Source: Gammaproteobacteria bacterium (lineage in GTDB: Bacteria > Pseudomonadota > Gammaproteobacteria > Pseudomonadales > Azotimanducaceae). Taken from it: a stretch of DNA of 6,852 nucleotides. Location of the stretch: the NCBI GenBank assembly GCA_026706425.1, contig JAPOYW010000186.1:1-6852 (forward strand), given 5' to 3'. Within the stretch, counting starts at the first letter, position 1. Each line of letters starts with the position of its first letter. A model generated the notes under the pieces. The model had not been told where the DNA came from. It worked only from the letters and a program-made list of their open reading frames with translations, and ran no database searches. Below, one piece after another: positions 1-5,898 of the stretch. The position numbers were made by a program, and so were the translations under genes.

Positions 1-584
1 GGCTGACCTTCCTGTCCGGCGCGCGACGGCAGATCTTCGTGGTCTTCGCCGGTTTCCTGATGGTCGAAAAGTTCGGCTATTCGGCGGAAGACATCGTCGC
101 GCTGATGCTGGCGAACCACCTGTTCAACTGGCTGTTCGCCGAGCGGATCGGGGCTTGGATCGGCCGCATCGGCGAACGCCACGCGCTGACCTTCGAGTAC
201 TGCGGTCTGATCCTGGTGTTCACGGCCTACGCCTTCGTCGAGAACGCCTACCTAGCCGCCGGCCTCTACATCCTCGACCACATGTTCTTCGCGCTGTCGA
301 TCGCCATCAAGACGTACTTCCAGAAGATCGCCGACCCGGCGGACATCGCCTCCACGGCGGGGGTTTCGTTCACCATCAACCACATCGCCGCCGTGGTGAT
401 CCCGGCGCTGCTAGGCCTCGTCTGGCTGGAATCCCGCGCCCTGGTGTTCCTCATCGGCGCCGGCTTCGCGCTGCTTTCGTTGGTAATGGCCCAGAACGTA
501 CCGCGGCATCCCCGGGAGGGGAACGAAACGGTGTACGGTGCGAACGGGCGAATGCGCACCACCGTTGCGAGAGTTCGCCAATGA
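1..584 (+). CDS. MFS-type membrane transporter, C-terminal half (5' truncated by window edge)
   Basis: The reading frame is open from base 3, so the gene starts upstream of the window; 193 residues are visible before TGA at 582-584. I see about six hydrophobic stretches (visible residues 11-21, 31-47, 62-80, 82-102, 124-142 and 145-163) separated by short polar loops. This matches the last six helices of a 12-helix major facilitator. A loop rich in Arg and Gly (AERIGAWIGRIGERH) lies between the second and third segments, as in the cytoplasmic loops of such carriers. The tail from about residue 165 is polar and presumably cytoplasmic. The internal GTG at 39 is not a believable start, because the frame continues upstream with transporter-like sequence. 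Substrate and direction of transport cannot be told. It ends 26 bases from the convergent HicA gene. Assignment to MFS rests on overall look and topology rather than a diagnostic motif. Confidence 0.75.
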   Translation, partial: LTFLSGARRQIFVVFAGFLMVEKFGYSAEDIVALMLANHLFNWLFAERIGAWIGRIGERHALTFEYCGLILVFTAYAFVENAYLAAGLYILDHMFFALSIAIKTYFQKIADPADIASTAGVSFTINHIAAVVIPALLGLVWLESRALVFLIGAGFALLSLVMAQNVPRHPREGNETVYGANGRMRTTVARVRQ

Positions 585-610
585 CAGGGGCGGTTGCCCG
601 AGGCGACCGT

Positions 611-808
611 TCAGACCCTCTTGTCGCTGCCCGCATCGCCAAGTATGCCGTTCGCAGTGTGGCGTCTCTTGAGATTCCGGGGCACGATCAGCCGTCTGCC
701 CGAAGCTGTTGATCGCCACTTCTCGTGCGAGCCCTTGCCGCCTGGTGTTCGCTTGAAGCCCAAACGGGCAAGCTCGTCGGCGACGATGCGATAGTAGTTG
801 TCCGGCAC
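611..808 (-). CDS. hicA: HicA-family mRNA interferase toxin
   Basis: This is a 65-residue protein with the HicA (YcfA-like) double-stranded-RNA-binding fold pattern. An N-terminal helix (residues 5-16) leads into LGFKRTPGGKGSHEKW, where His28 in the G-S-H motif is the expected catalytic residue. It is followed by a strand ending in VP (42-43) and the TAN-IL--AG segment at 51-60. In this family the protein cleaves mRNA in the cytoplasm and is held inactive by its HicB partner. I prefer the GTG start at 808 to the ATG at 841. GTG sits one base after the antitoxin stop (TGACGTG), has a purine-rich GAGGGGG upstream, and gives the usual family N-terminus (PDNYYRIV). The ATG would add 11 basic, proline-rich residues and overlap the antitoxin by 32 bases. 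All key residues are present, so the toxin looks intact. It is translationally coupled to the antitoxin gene. Confidence 0.88.
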   Translation of the reverse strand: MPDNYYRIVADELARLGFKRTPGGKGSHEKWRSTASGRRLIVPRNLKRRHTANGILGDAGSDKRV

Positions 809-809
809 G

Positions 810-1061
810 TCACGCCGCCCCCTCGATGGATGCCGGTTCACGCAACACGATAGATGGGATCAAGTCCCTGAGCGGGGTCGTGTTGACTTCCTCTGAACTC
901 AGGTGGTTCTCGATGATCAAATCGGGTGCCAGATCGACGATCAGGGACTCGAACTCATCGAGTGTCTCGGCCTCGATGTGCAGGCCGTGAATGTCGCTCT
1001 TCGAATAGAAGATCTGAGCTTCTTCGTCCCAGATGGCGGTCACCAAGTATTTGCGCTTCAT
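810..1061 (-). CDS. hicB: HicB-type antitoxin, DUF1902 domain
   Basis: This 83-residue protein has the DUF1902 pattern throughout. MKRKYLVTAIWDEEA leads into a strand with FYSKSDIHGLHIEAETLDEFE (residues 18-38), then a helix with LAPDLIIENHLS (44-55), and a short C-terminal tail with PLRDLIPSI. DUF1902 proteins share the small partial RNase-H-like fold of HicB and are typically paired with HicA; this one should bind and neutralise the HicA encoded directly downstream. The frame extends upstream to 1232, but the ATG at 1061 is the right start: it has GGAG about 10 bases upstream, and the conserved domain begins there. The upstream extension (57 residues) is low-complexity and lacks any family resemblance. 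I see no helix-turn-helix or ribbon-helix-helix segment after the DUF1902 region, so autoregulation by this protein alone is uncertain. The order is antitoxin first, the reverse of classical hicAB. Confidence 0.88.
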   Translation of the reverse strand: MKRKYLVTAIWDEEAQIFYSKSDIHGLHIEAETLDEFESLIVDLAPDLIIENHLSSEEVNTTPLRDLIPSIVLREPASIEGAA

Positions 1062-1136
1062 CGTCGGGCTCCGGACGGCTTCCTTCGGGTTCCTCGCTGG
1101 GTGCGAGTCAGTGCCTTCACCGACACAGTCTGACTT

Positions 1137-1174
1137 GCTCTCAAGAGCATAACGTTTCTGAGTCCCTATGGCAG
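1137..1174 (-). promoter_or_regulatory. Candidate hicBA promoter with overlapping palindrome
   Basis: Reading the minus strand, CTGCCA (1174-1169) and TATGCT (1151-1146) are separated by 17 bases. Each matches four of six positions of the sigma-70 consensus. A 12-base palindrome, GCTCT-TG-AGAGC, occupies 1148-1137 and overlaps the -10 box, a natural place for a repressor. The start of transcription would lie about 75-80 bases before the antitoxin ATG. The boxes are only fair matches, so this is a suggestion. Nothing else notable is seen between here and the antitoxin start. Confidence 0.3.
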
Positions 1175-1240
1175 GCGCCGGTCCGCCGGCGTCAGTTCGG
1201 CGATTGCAGACCTTTCTGGATCCCTTCCTCATCCGAGCGC

Positions 1241-1269
1241 TTGACTTTGGTTTCTGTATGATCTATTAA
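1241..1269 (+). promoter_or_regulatory. Candidate sigma-70 promoter of the GbsR/MarR operon
   Basis: TTGACT (1241-1246) and TATTAA (1264-1269) are separated by exactly 17 bases in an AT-rich patch that stands out from its GC-rich surroundings. The -35 matches five of six consensus positions and the -10 four of six. Transcription would start around 1275-1277, which is the first base of the regulator's ATG or within one or two bases of it. The message would then be leaderless or nearly so, consistent with the absence of a Shine-Dalgarno sequence before 1277. Confidence 0.5.
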
Positions 1270-1288
1270 TTCTGTTATGACAGAAATA
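1267..1288. promoter_or_regulatory. Palindromic candidate operator over the regulator start codon
   Basis: TTCTGT (1270-1275) and ACAGAA (1280-1285) form a perfect 6-base inverted repeat around TATG. Symmetry extends two further pairs on each side (1267-1268 with 1287-1288) after one mismatch. The palindrome overlaps the -10 box, the expected transcription start and the ATG at 1277. A further direct copy of the half-site TTCTGT lies at 1252-1257, 18 bases upstream, inside the promoter spacer. MarR/GbsR-type dimers usually bind short palindromes in their own promoters, so autoregulation is a reasonable inference. Confidence 0.45.
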
Positions 1289-1828
1289 CAAGAAAGAGCG
1301 CTTCCGGTCGTCGTCGAGGATTTCATCCTTCACTGGGGCGGTCTCGGCAATCACTGGGGCGTCAATCGATCGATTGCCCAGATGCATGCACTGCTGTACT
1401 TGGCCGAACGTCCCATGACCGCCGAGGCGATCGCCGCCGAGCTGGGGATTGCCCGCTCCAACGTCAGCAACTCGCTGAAGGAACTCCTGGCGTGGAAACT
1501 CGTCCGGCGGGTTCCGGTACGCGGTGACCGGCGCGACCACTACGAGGCGGAGACGGATCCCTGGGAAATCGCCAGGCGCATCGCCGAGGGTCGCAAGGCC
1601 CGCGAGGTCGATCCGGCCCTGGACGCACTCCAAGCGTGCGCGGCAGCCGCCCAAGACGATCCCGCGGTCAGCGACGTCGCGCGACAGCGGCTCGCCGACA
1701 TGGCCTCCTTCGTCGAGTCGTTGGACACCTGGTACGACGAGATGCTCGCGTTGTCCAATGCCACCCTCCTTGCGTTGATTCGCATGGGTGCCAGGGTGAT
1801 CCGCATCCTCGGCCGGTCGAAGGGGTGA
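1277..1828 (+). CDS. GbsR/MarR-family transcriptional regulator
   Basis: This is a 183-residue cytoplasmic DNA-binding protein. The N-terminal part carries the GbsR signature FILHWGGLGNHWGVNRSIAQ (residues 16-35), then HALLYL. A winged helix-turn-helix follows at about 47-86, with TAEAIAAELGIARSNVSNSL as the helix pair and GDRRDHYEA as the wing (83-91). The C-terminal half (about 95-183) is helical and should dimerise. Proteins of this group (COG1510 type) are usually repressors of nearby genes and respond to small ligands. The ATG at 1277 is the only sensible start; it has no Shine-Dalgarno sequence and sits in a palindrome just after a promoter-like sequence. The gene ends five bases before the DUF4166 ATG, so it heads a four-gene operon and probably controls it. 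Length is normal for the family. The ligand is unknown. Confidence 0.88.
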   Translation: MTEIQERALPVVVEDFILHWGGLGNHWGVNRSIAQMHALLYLAERPMTAEAIAAELGIARSNVSNSLKELLAWKLVRRVPVRGDRRDHYEAETDPWEIARRIAEGRKAREVDPALDALQACAAAAQDDPAVSDVARQRLADMASFVESLDTWYDEMLALSNATLLALIRMGARVIRILGRSKG

Positions 1829-1833
1829 TCGGC

Positions 1834-2466
1834 ATGTCCTGGGCGAGTCTCCTCCCGGTCGCTGGGCGTTCCGTCCCGATGACTTCGCCGAGCTACGCAT
1901 CGTTGTTGGGCCCGGCTTGGCGCGACTTGCCCGTGCGGACACGGGCGCGTTTCGGCATCGAGCGCGAGATGGTCTGCTACCACGGGCGCGTCGTGGCTTC
2001 CGATTGCACGCTGCTAGGTCGCCTGTTTCGCCAGCTCGCACGCCTTGTTGGCAGCCCGCTGCCGTTAGACGACACCATCGGTCCCGCCACCGTCGTGGTC
2101 ATGGCGACCGGTGGCGGCAGTTCGTCATGGACACGGGTCTATCGCCGGAACGGTGGCCGCGCCCAGGCGATTCGCTCGGTGAAGCGGTTCGATGGTCCCA
2201 CTGGACTCGAAGAGTATCTCGGCTTCGGACTCTGCATGGCGTTGCGGGTGCGCGCGGAAAACGCCTCGCTCCTATTCGAGAGCGCGGGCTACTCCTGGGC
2301 GCTCGGGAAGGTGCGGATTCCGCTGCCGAGCTGGCTGACGCCCGGCAGATTGCTGGTCCGTAGTACCGAACTCGCGGCACCCCGCTTCCGGTTCTGCCTC
2401 ACCCTGATCCACCCCCGTTTCGGCGTGATGCTTCGCCAGGAAGCCGTATTCGAGGACCCGTCATGA
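1834..2466 (+). CDS. DUF4166 domain protein
   Basis: This is a 210-residue protein that fits the DUF4166 family. YASLLGPAWRDLPVRTRARFG (residues 21-41) corresponds to the usual opening of the domain. It continues with G-VVAS...LGRLFRQLARLVGSPLPL (51-78) and a strand-rich middle with W-RVYRR (99-105) and KRFDGPTGLEEYLGFGLCM (117-135). It ends with LPSWLTPGRL and a C-terminal strand pair, FCLTLIHPRFGVMLRQEAVF. The biochemical function of DUF4166 is not known; it is sometimes found fused to or beside NAD(P)-dependent SDR or saccharopine-dehydrogenase-like enzymes, which fits the epimerase encoded next. No signal peptide is evident. ATG 1834 has AAGGGG about eight bases upstream and follows the regulator stop by five bases. 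The internal ATG at 1879 is an alternative nearer the domain start. The stop overlaps the next start as ATGA. Confidence 0.8.
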   Translation: MSWASLLPVAGRSVPMTSPSYASLLGPAWRDLPVRTRARFGIEREMVCYHGRVVASDCTLLGRLFRQLARLVGSPLPLDDTIGPATVVVMATGGGSSSWTRVYRRNGGRAQAIRSVKRFDGPTGLEEYLGFGLCMALRVRAENASLLFESAGYSWALGKVRIPLPSWLTPGRLLVRSTELAAPRFRFCLTLIHPRFGVMLRQEAVFEDPS

Positions 2467-3896
2467 TTCCCTTGGAGGTCTGGTTGGTGATCTCCCTCCA
2501 GGTCGTGCTCGGCTTCGCCGATGTCGCCGTGCACCACGAACTGATCGCGCGTCTGCCCTGGCGGTCCGGTGCCGCGCCGGAACTCCGCCTGCACGGCACG
2601 CGCAACCTCGTCTACGCGGTGATCTTCCTGACGCTCGCCTGGATCCTGCCGCTCGGTTGGACCGTCTGGATCCTGGCGGGACTTCTCCTGACCGAAGCCA
2701 CCATCACCTTCGTCGACTGGATCGTCGAGGACTCTTCCCGACCGCTGCCCGCGTCGGAACGGGCGCTGCACGGCCTGTTGGCCATCAATTTCGGCGTACT
2801 GCTGGCGTTATTGGCGCCCATTGTCTGGCAATGGCTGAGTGAGCCGGCTTCCCTCGAGTTCGTCGTTCGCGGCGTCTGGTCGTGGCTGGCAACGGCGGCC
2901 GCTGCCGGGTTGGTAGGCATGGCGATCCGAGACTTCGCCGCCGCCCGCCGCGTGGACCGATTCCGAACGAGGCCGCTGCGCTTGGATTTGCCGGACCGCC
3001 AACGCTGGCTCGTGACCGGTGGCACCGGGTTCGTGGGCCGACGACTGACCGAGGCACTCGCGGGCGACTGGCACGAGGTCACGGTTCTTACGCGGGACAC
3101 CCAACGCGCCCGGAATCTCAACGCCCCGTTTCGCGTGGTGACGGGTCTCGATCAGATCGACTCCAGCGAACGGTTCGACATGATCGTTCACCTGGCGGGG
3201 GAACCCGTGGCGGGAGGACCCTGGACCCCGGCGAGACGCGAGCGCATCGAGCGTTCCCGACCCGAAGTGGCGAAGCGGTTGATCGAACTCATCCGCCGCC
3301 TCGAAACAAAGCCGAAGGTCTTGATCGGCGCTTCGGCGGTGGGCTGGTACGGCGATCGTGGCGAAGCGGTGCTCGACGAGGGCGCCGACTACCGGGACTG
3401 CTTTGCGCATCGCAGTTGCGAGGCAGCCGAAGCCGCGTCGGCTGAAGCCGAACGCCACGGCGTCCGCGTCGTCATGTTGCGGATCGGTCTCGTCCTCGGA
3501 CGCGAGGACGGACTCCTGGCCAAGCTGCTGACGCCCTTCGACCTGGGGTTTGGCGCAAGGCTCGGTTCGGGCAGGCAGTGGATGTCCTGGATCGAACGGG
3601 ACGACCTCGCACGGCTGATCGCCTTCGCCTCGACCGATGAAGCGCTCCGAGGCCCCGTGAACGCCGTCGCGCCCCACGCGGTCACCAATAGGGAGTTCAC
3701 CAAGGCGCTGGCCCGGGCCCTACGTCGGCCAGCGTGGTTCGTCCTGCCGCGAGTCCTGCTAGTGGGGGCGCTGGGCGACATGGCGCGGGAACTCATGCTG
3801 GCGAGCCAACGGTCCGTTCCCGCCAAGGCGCTCGACAGCGGTTTCGAGTTCCGATTCCCCGAGATCGATGCCGCCCTCGCTAGGGCGCTGTCCTGA
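2463..3896 (+). CDS. Membrane-domain/TIGR01777-type NAD(P)-dependent epimerase fusion
   Basis: This 477-residue protein has two parts. Residues 1-160 hold about five hydrophobic stretches (5-22, 47-64, 66-84, 103-124, 137-156) and form an unnamed membrane domain with polar residues near the helix ends (H24, H25, E26, E78, D85, E89, D90). Residues 180-477 are an SDR39U1/TIGR01777 epimerase. They show the Rossmann nucleotide loop GGTGFVG (186-192), HLAGEPVAGGPWT (243-255), SAVGWYG (291-297; family members usually have Y where W stands), and VLGREDGLLAKLLTPF. GSGRQWMSWI (368-377), the PVNAVAPHAVTNREF segment (398-412) and a C-terminal GFEFRFPEIDAAL follow. The substrate of this family is unknown. 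A GAGGA Shine-Dalgarno at 2452-2456 precedes the ATG, which overlaps the DUF4166 stop by four bases. The catalytic half should face the cytoplasm. The epimerase assignment is firm; the role of the membrane part is open. Confidence 0.87.
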   Translation: MIPLEVWLVISLQVVLGFADVAVHHELIARLPWRSGAAPELRLHGTRNLVYAVIFLTLAWILPLGWTVWILAGLLLTEATITFVDWIVEDSSRPLPASERALHGLLAINFGVLLALLAPIVWQWLSEPASLEFVVRGVWSWLATAAAAGLVGMAIRDFAAARRVDRFRTRPLRLDLPDRQRWLVTGGTGFVGRRLTEALAGDWHEVTVLTRDTQRARNLNAPFRVVTGLDQIDSSERFDMIVHLAGEPVAGGPWTPARRERIERSRPEVAKRLIELIRRLETKPKVLIGASAVGWYGDRGEAVLDEGADYRDCFAHRSCEAAEAASAEAERHGVRVVMLRIGLVLGREDGLLAKLLTPFDLGFGARLGSGRQWMSWIERDDLARLIAFASTDEALRGPVNAVAPHAVTNREFTKALARALRRPAWFVLPRVLLVGALGDMARELMLASQRSVPAKALDSGFEFRFPEIDAALARALS

Positions 3897-4261
3897 TGGT
3901 CACCAAGGTCTACTACAACAGCGCCTGCCCGGTCTGTGACGCGGGAATCCGGTGCCAGCGCGTCAAACTCGACGCCTGCGGTGCGCCGGTGGAGTGGATC
4001 GATGTACACGCGGAGAACCGCGCGGTTGCCGAGATCGGCGCGGATCTGGAATTCGTCCGCGAGCGGCTCCACGTCGTCGATGCCCAGGGCGAGCTGCACG
4101 TGGGCGCCGACGCGATCACCGAGTTGATGGCGGCAACGCCTCGACGGCACTGGGCCGCCCGCCTGGTTCGGCTTCCGGTGGTCCAGCAAGTCGCTCGTCT
4201 CGCGTACAACGCCTTCGCCGCCGTGCTCTACCGCTGGAATCGTTGGAGGAGCCACTGGTAG
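3896..4261 (+). CDS. DCC-family (DUF393) thiol-disulfide oxidoreductase
   Basis: This is a 121-residue protein of the DCC/DUF393 family, named for the conserved D-x-x-C-x-x-C region. Here YYNSACPVCDAG places the CxxC pair at Cys11 and Cys14, but Asn8 stands where Asp is usual. The rest follows the family: EWIDVHAEN (residues 34-42), a helix ending at LEFVRERLHVVD (52-63), G--HVGADAITELM (67-80), and a C-terminal amphipathic to hydrophobic stretch, LARLAYNAFAAVLYRWNRW. The fold is thioredoxin-like and the protein probably carries out thiol-disulfide exchange; no partner is known. It starts on TGATG, overlapping the epimerase stop by one base, so it is the last gene of the operon. The 72 bases that follow (4262-4333) hold no clear terminator that I can see. 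Confidence 0.87.
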   Translation: MVTKVYYNSACPVCDAGIRCQRVKLDACGAPVEWIDVHAENRAVAEIGADLEFVRERLHVVDAQGELHVGADAITELMAATPRRHWAARLVRLPVVQQVARLAYNAFAAVLYRWNRWRSHW

Positions 4262-4333
4262 CGCACGCAGTTGCCCTTTCGGCTTTTGTGATCGAGAGGG
4301 TAGGCTAGCGCTTTCGAGTCCTCGGAGTCCGCC

Positions 4334-5515
4334 ATGAACGGCCCCCTTGCCGGGTACACCGTCCTGGATCTCACCATCGCGCGCGCCGGCCCGACCGCCG
4401 TGCGGCTTCTCGCGGATTGGGGTGCCGACGTGATCAAGATCGAAGCGCCACCCGCGGTGGGCGGCGCCATGACCGGCGCGCGGCGGGGACCGGACGAGCA
4501 GAACCTGCACCGCAACAAGCGAAGCCTGTGCATCAACCTGAAGGATCCCGAGGGCCTCGCACTGTTCATGACCTTGGCGGCGAAAGCGGACGTCATCGTC
4601 GAGAATTTCCGCGCCGAGGTGAAGCATCGGCTGCAGGTCGACTACGAGTCGGTCAAGACCGTGAACGAGTCGATCGTCTACGCGAGCATCTCCGGTTTCG
4701 GCCAGGACGGTCCGTACAGCAAACGGCCCGGGGTCGACCAGATCGTCCAGGGCATGAGCGGTTTGATGTCCATCACCGGCGAACCGGGTCGGGGGCCGAT
4801 GCGGGTCGGGATCGCGATCAGCGACACGGCAGCCGGCATGTTCCTGGGCCAGGGGATCCTGCTGGCGCTTCTGCATCGGGAGAAGACCGGGGAAGGGCAG
4901 TGGGTCCACACGTCGCTTCTGGAAGCGATGCTGAACAAGCTCGATTTCCAAGGTGCCCGCTACACGATGCTGGGCGACGTTCCCGGCCAGCAGGGCAACG
5001 ACCATCCCACCGCGACGCCCATGGGCGCGTTCCGGTGCAAGGACGGCCACGTCAACATCGCTGCGCCGTCGGATCGGATGTGGAAGAGCTTCTGCGAAGC
5101 CGTCGGGGCTGATTCGCTACTTGTCGACGAGCGCTACGACTCGGTGCGCAAACGCCGCGCCGCGAAGGTCGAGTTGAACGCGGAGATCGAGAAGGCGATT
5201 GCGCACCTGCCGGTGGAGGAGGTTGTTGGCAAACTGAACGCGGCGAGCGTCCCTTGCGGCCCCATCGGCGACATCCAAGGAGGGTTCGAGAACCCCCAGG
5301 CTAGACACTTGGGTATGGCAAAGCGTGCCGCGCATGCCGAACTCGGTGAGGTGAACCTTATTCGCTCACCGATCAACCTCTCGCGCTTTCCGCACCCGGA
5401 GTGCTTCGACCACGCCGCGCCGGACCCTGGGGCCGACAGCGACCGCGTGCTGGCCGAATTCGGCTTTGCGCCGAACGAGATCGAGGAACTACGCGCCGGC
5501 GGCGCCGTCTACTGA
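4334..5515 (+). CDS. CaiB/BaiF-type (family III) CoA-transferase
   Basis: This complete 393-residue protein has the length and motifs of family III CoA-transferases, which move CoA between acyl-CoA thioesters and free acids through a glutamyl/aspartyl-CoA anhydride mechanism. The N-terminus has GYTVLDLTIARAGPTAVRLLADWGADVIKIE, a hallmark of the family (positions 7-37). NLHRNKRSLCINLKDPEG (57-74), DVIVENFR (86-93) and SISGFGQDGPY (118-128) follow. The segment RVGIAISDTAAGMFLGQGI (157-175) places the likely catalytic Asp at 164. A small domain (about 225-325) ends in VPCGPI, a common feature near the active site. ATG 4334 has GGAG six bases upstream. The acid and the CoA donor cannot be predicted; no acyl-CoA dehydrogenase, hydratase or ligase lies nearby. 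It is separated by 72 bases from the operon before it, so it may be its own unit or a read-through member. Confidence 0.92.
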   Translation: MNGPLAGYTVLDLTIARAGPTAVRLLADWGADVIKIEAPPAVGGAMTGARRGPDEQNLHRNKRSLCINLKDPEGLALFMTLAAKADVIVENFRAEVKHRLQVDYESVKTVNESIVYASISGFGQDGPYSKRPGVDQIVQGMSGLMSITGEPGRGPMRVGIAISDTAAGMFLGQGILLALLHREKTGEGQWVHTSLLEAMLNKLDFQGARYTMLGDVPGQQGNDHPTATPMGAFRCKDGHVNIAAPSDRMWKSFCEAVGADSLLVDERYDSVRKRRAAKVELNAEIEKAIAHLPVEEVVGKLNAASVPCGPIGDIQGGFENPQARHLGMAKRAAHAELGEVNLIRSPINLSRFPHPECFDHAAPDPGADSDRVLAEFGFAPNEIEELRAGGAVY

Positions 5516-5539
5516 CGCAACCGGTTTCTTGGACGAGCC

Positions 5540-5782
5540 ATGATGACCAACATCACCATTCGCCTCGACGAGGAGACCGCTCGTCAGGCCAAGGTTCTAG
5601 CGGCCAGACGGGGCAGCTCGCTCAGCCAACTCGTCGCGGAGCAACTCCAAGACCTGCTGAAGGCCGATCTTCGATTCCACAAGGCCCGCTGCCGCGCCTT
5701 GAAACGTCTGCGCCGGGGATACGACCTACACTGGACGCCGCCCGCCGAGCGAGGCGAGTTGCATGGCCGCTTTCCACCTTGA
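5540..5782 (+). CDS. Ribbon-helix-helix antitoxin of the VapB/CopG kind, without adjacent toxin
   Basis: This is an 80-residue protein (79 if translation begins at the second ATG, 5543). The N-terminus is a ribbon-helix-helix: the strand TNITIRLDEE (residues 3-12), helix A through ARQAKVLAARRG (14-25), and helix B beginning SSLSQLVAEQLQDLL (26-40). The charged C-terminal half ends with GYDLHWTPPAERGELHGR, resembling the toxin-binding tails of antitoxins that pair with PIN-domain VapC nucleases. The family binds its own promoter and wraps the toxin. The gene lies 24 bases after the CoA-transferase stop with only a weak ribosome site (GGACGAG). No PIN-domain gene follows: the next 111 bases hold only a repeat, and the next gene is on the other strand. 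The antitoxin therefore looks intact but solitary. Confidence 0.78.
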   Translation: MMTNITIRLDEETARQAKVLAARRGSSLSQLVAEQLQDLLKADLRFHKARCRALKRLRRGYDLHWTPPAERGELHGRFPP

Positions 5783-5799
5783 TCGTTTAGCCGGAGTTC

Positions 5800-5898
5800 C
5801 GTAGGGGCGGTGCTATCGGGCCCGAAGGGCGCCCCCCCCGCCCGCATTGAACGCAAACAGAAGATTCGGCGCGGGCCGGGACAAGCCCGGCCCCTACG
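5800..5898. repeat. Inverted-repeat (REP/MITE-like) element, 99 bases
   Basis: The segment starts with CGTAGGGGC (5800-5808) and ends with its exact reverse complement GCCCCTACG (5890-5898). Inside are a GGGGCG/CGCCCC pair (5804-5809 with 5830-5835), the palindrome CGGGCCCG (5817-5824), and a strong hairpin at the right end. A run of eight C lies at 5832-5839. No target-site duplication is visible at the ends, and there is no coding capacity. Palindromic sequences with GTAGGGGC ends are widespread as dispersed intergenic repeats in GC-rich bacteria, so this is probably one copy of such a family. Copy number in this genome cannot be seen from one window. It fills the space between two convergent genes, and its right arm overlaps the selenoprotein stop codon. 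Confidence 0.6.
5873..5893. terminator. Strong GC hairpin between convergent genes (possible terminator)
   Basis: GGGCCGGG (5873-5880) and CCCGGCCC (5886-5893) pair perfectly around the five-base loop ACAAG. It sits just past the selenoprotein stop on the minus strand, and 91 bases after the antitoxin stop on the plus strand. There it could stop transcription from both sides. No T-run follows on either strand, so it is not a classic intrinsic terminator; the hairpin may simply be part of the repeat. Confidence 0.4.

Noticed and set aside
1062..1232. A 57-residue N-terminal extension of the HicB-type antitoxin.
   Set aside because: The extension has no family resemblance, and the ATG at 1061 has a suitable ribosome site and begins exactly at the DUF1902 domain.
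1229..2041. A 270-codon minus-strand frame opposite the regulator and DUF4166 genes.
   Set aside because: It is opposite conserved coding sequence, has no recognisable domain and has a composition typical of a shadow frame.
4262..4333. Promoter for the CoA-transferase gene, with TTGCCC at 4271 as -35.
   Set aside because: No acceptable -10 box lies at 16-18 bases; the nearest candidate (TAGGCT at 4301) is 24 bases away.
3389..5050. A 553-codon open frame on the minus strand across the epimerase, DCC and CoA-transferase genes.
   Set aside because: It is antisense to three clearly recognised genes, and its translation is low-complexity and rich in Arg, His and Pro, typical of a frame kept open by GC-rich third positions.
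5832..5839. A run of eight C, considered as a phase-variation tract.
   Set aside because: It is in a non-coding repeat and not placed between promoter elements; it is more likely just part of the GC-rich palindrome and a spot prone to sequencing error.
5800..5898. CRISPR repeat or integrase attachment site.
   Set aside because: There is one inverted-repeat unit with no regularly spaced direct repeats, and no tRNA gene, integrase or cas gene nearby.
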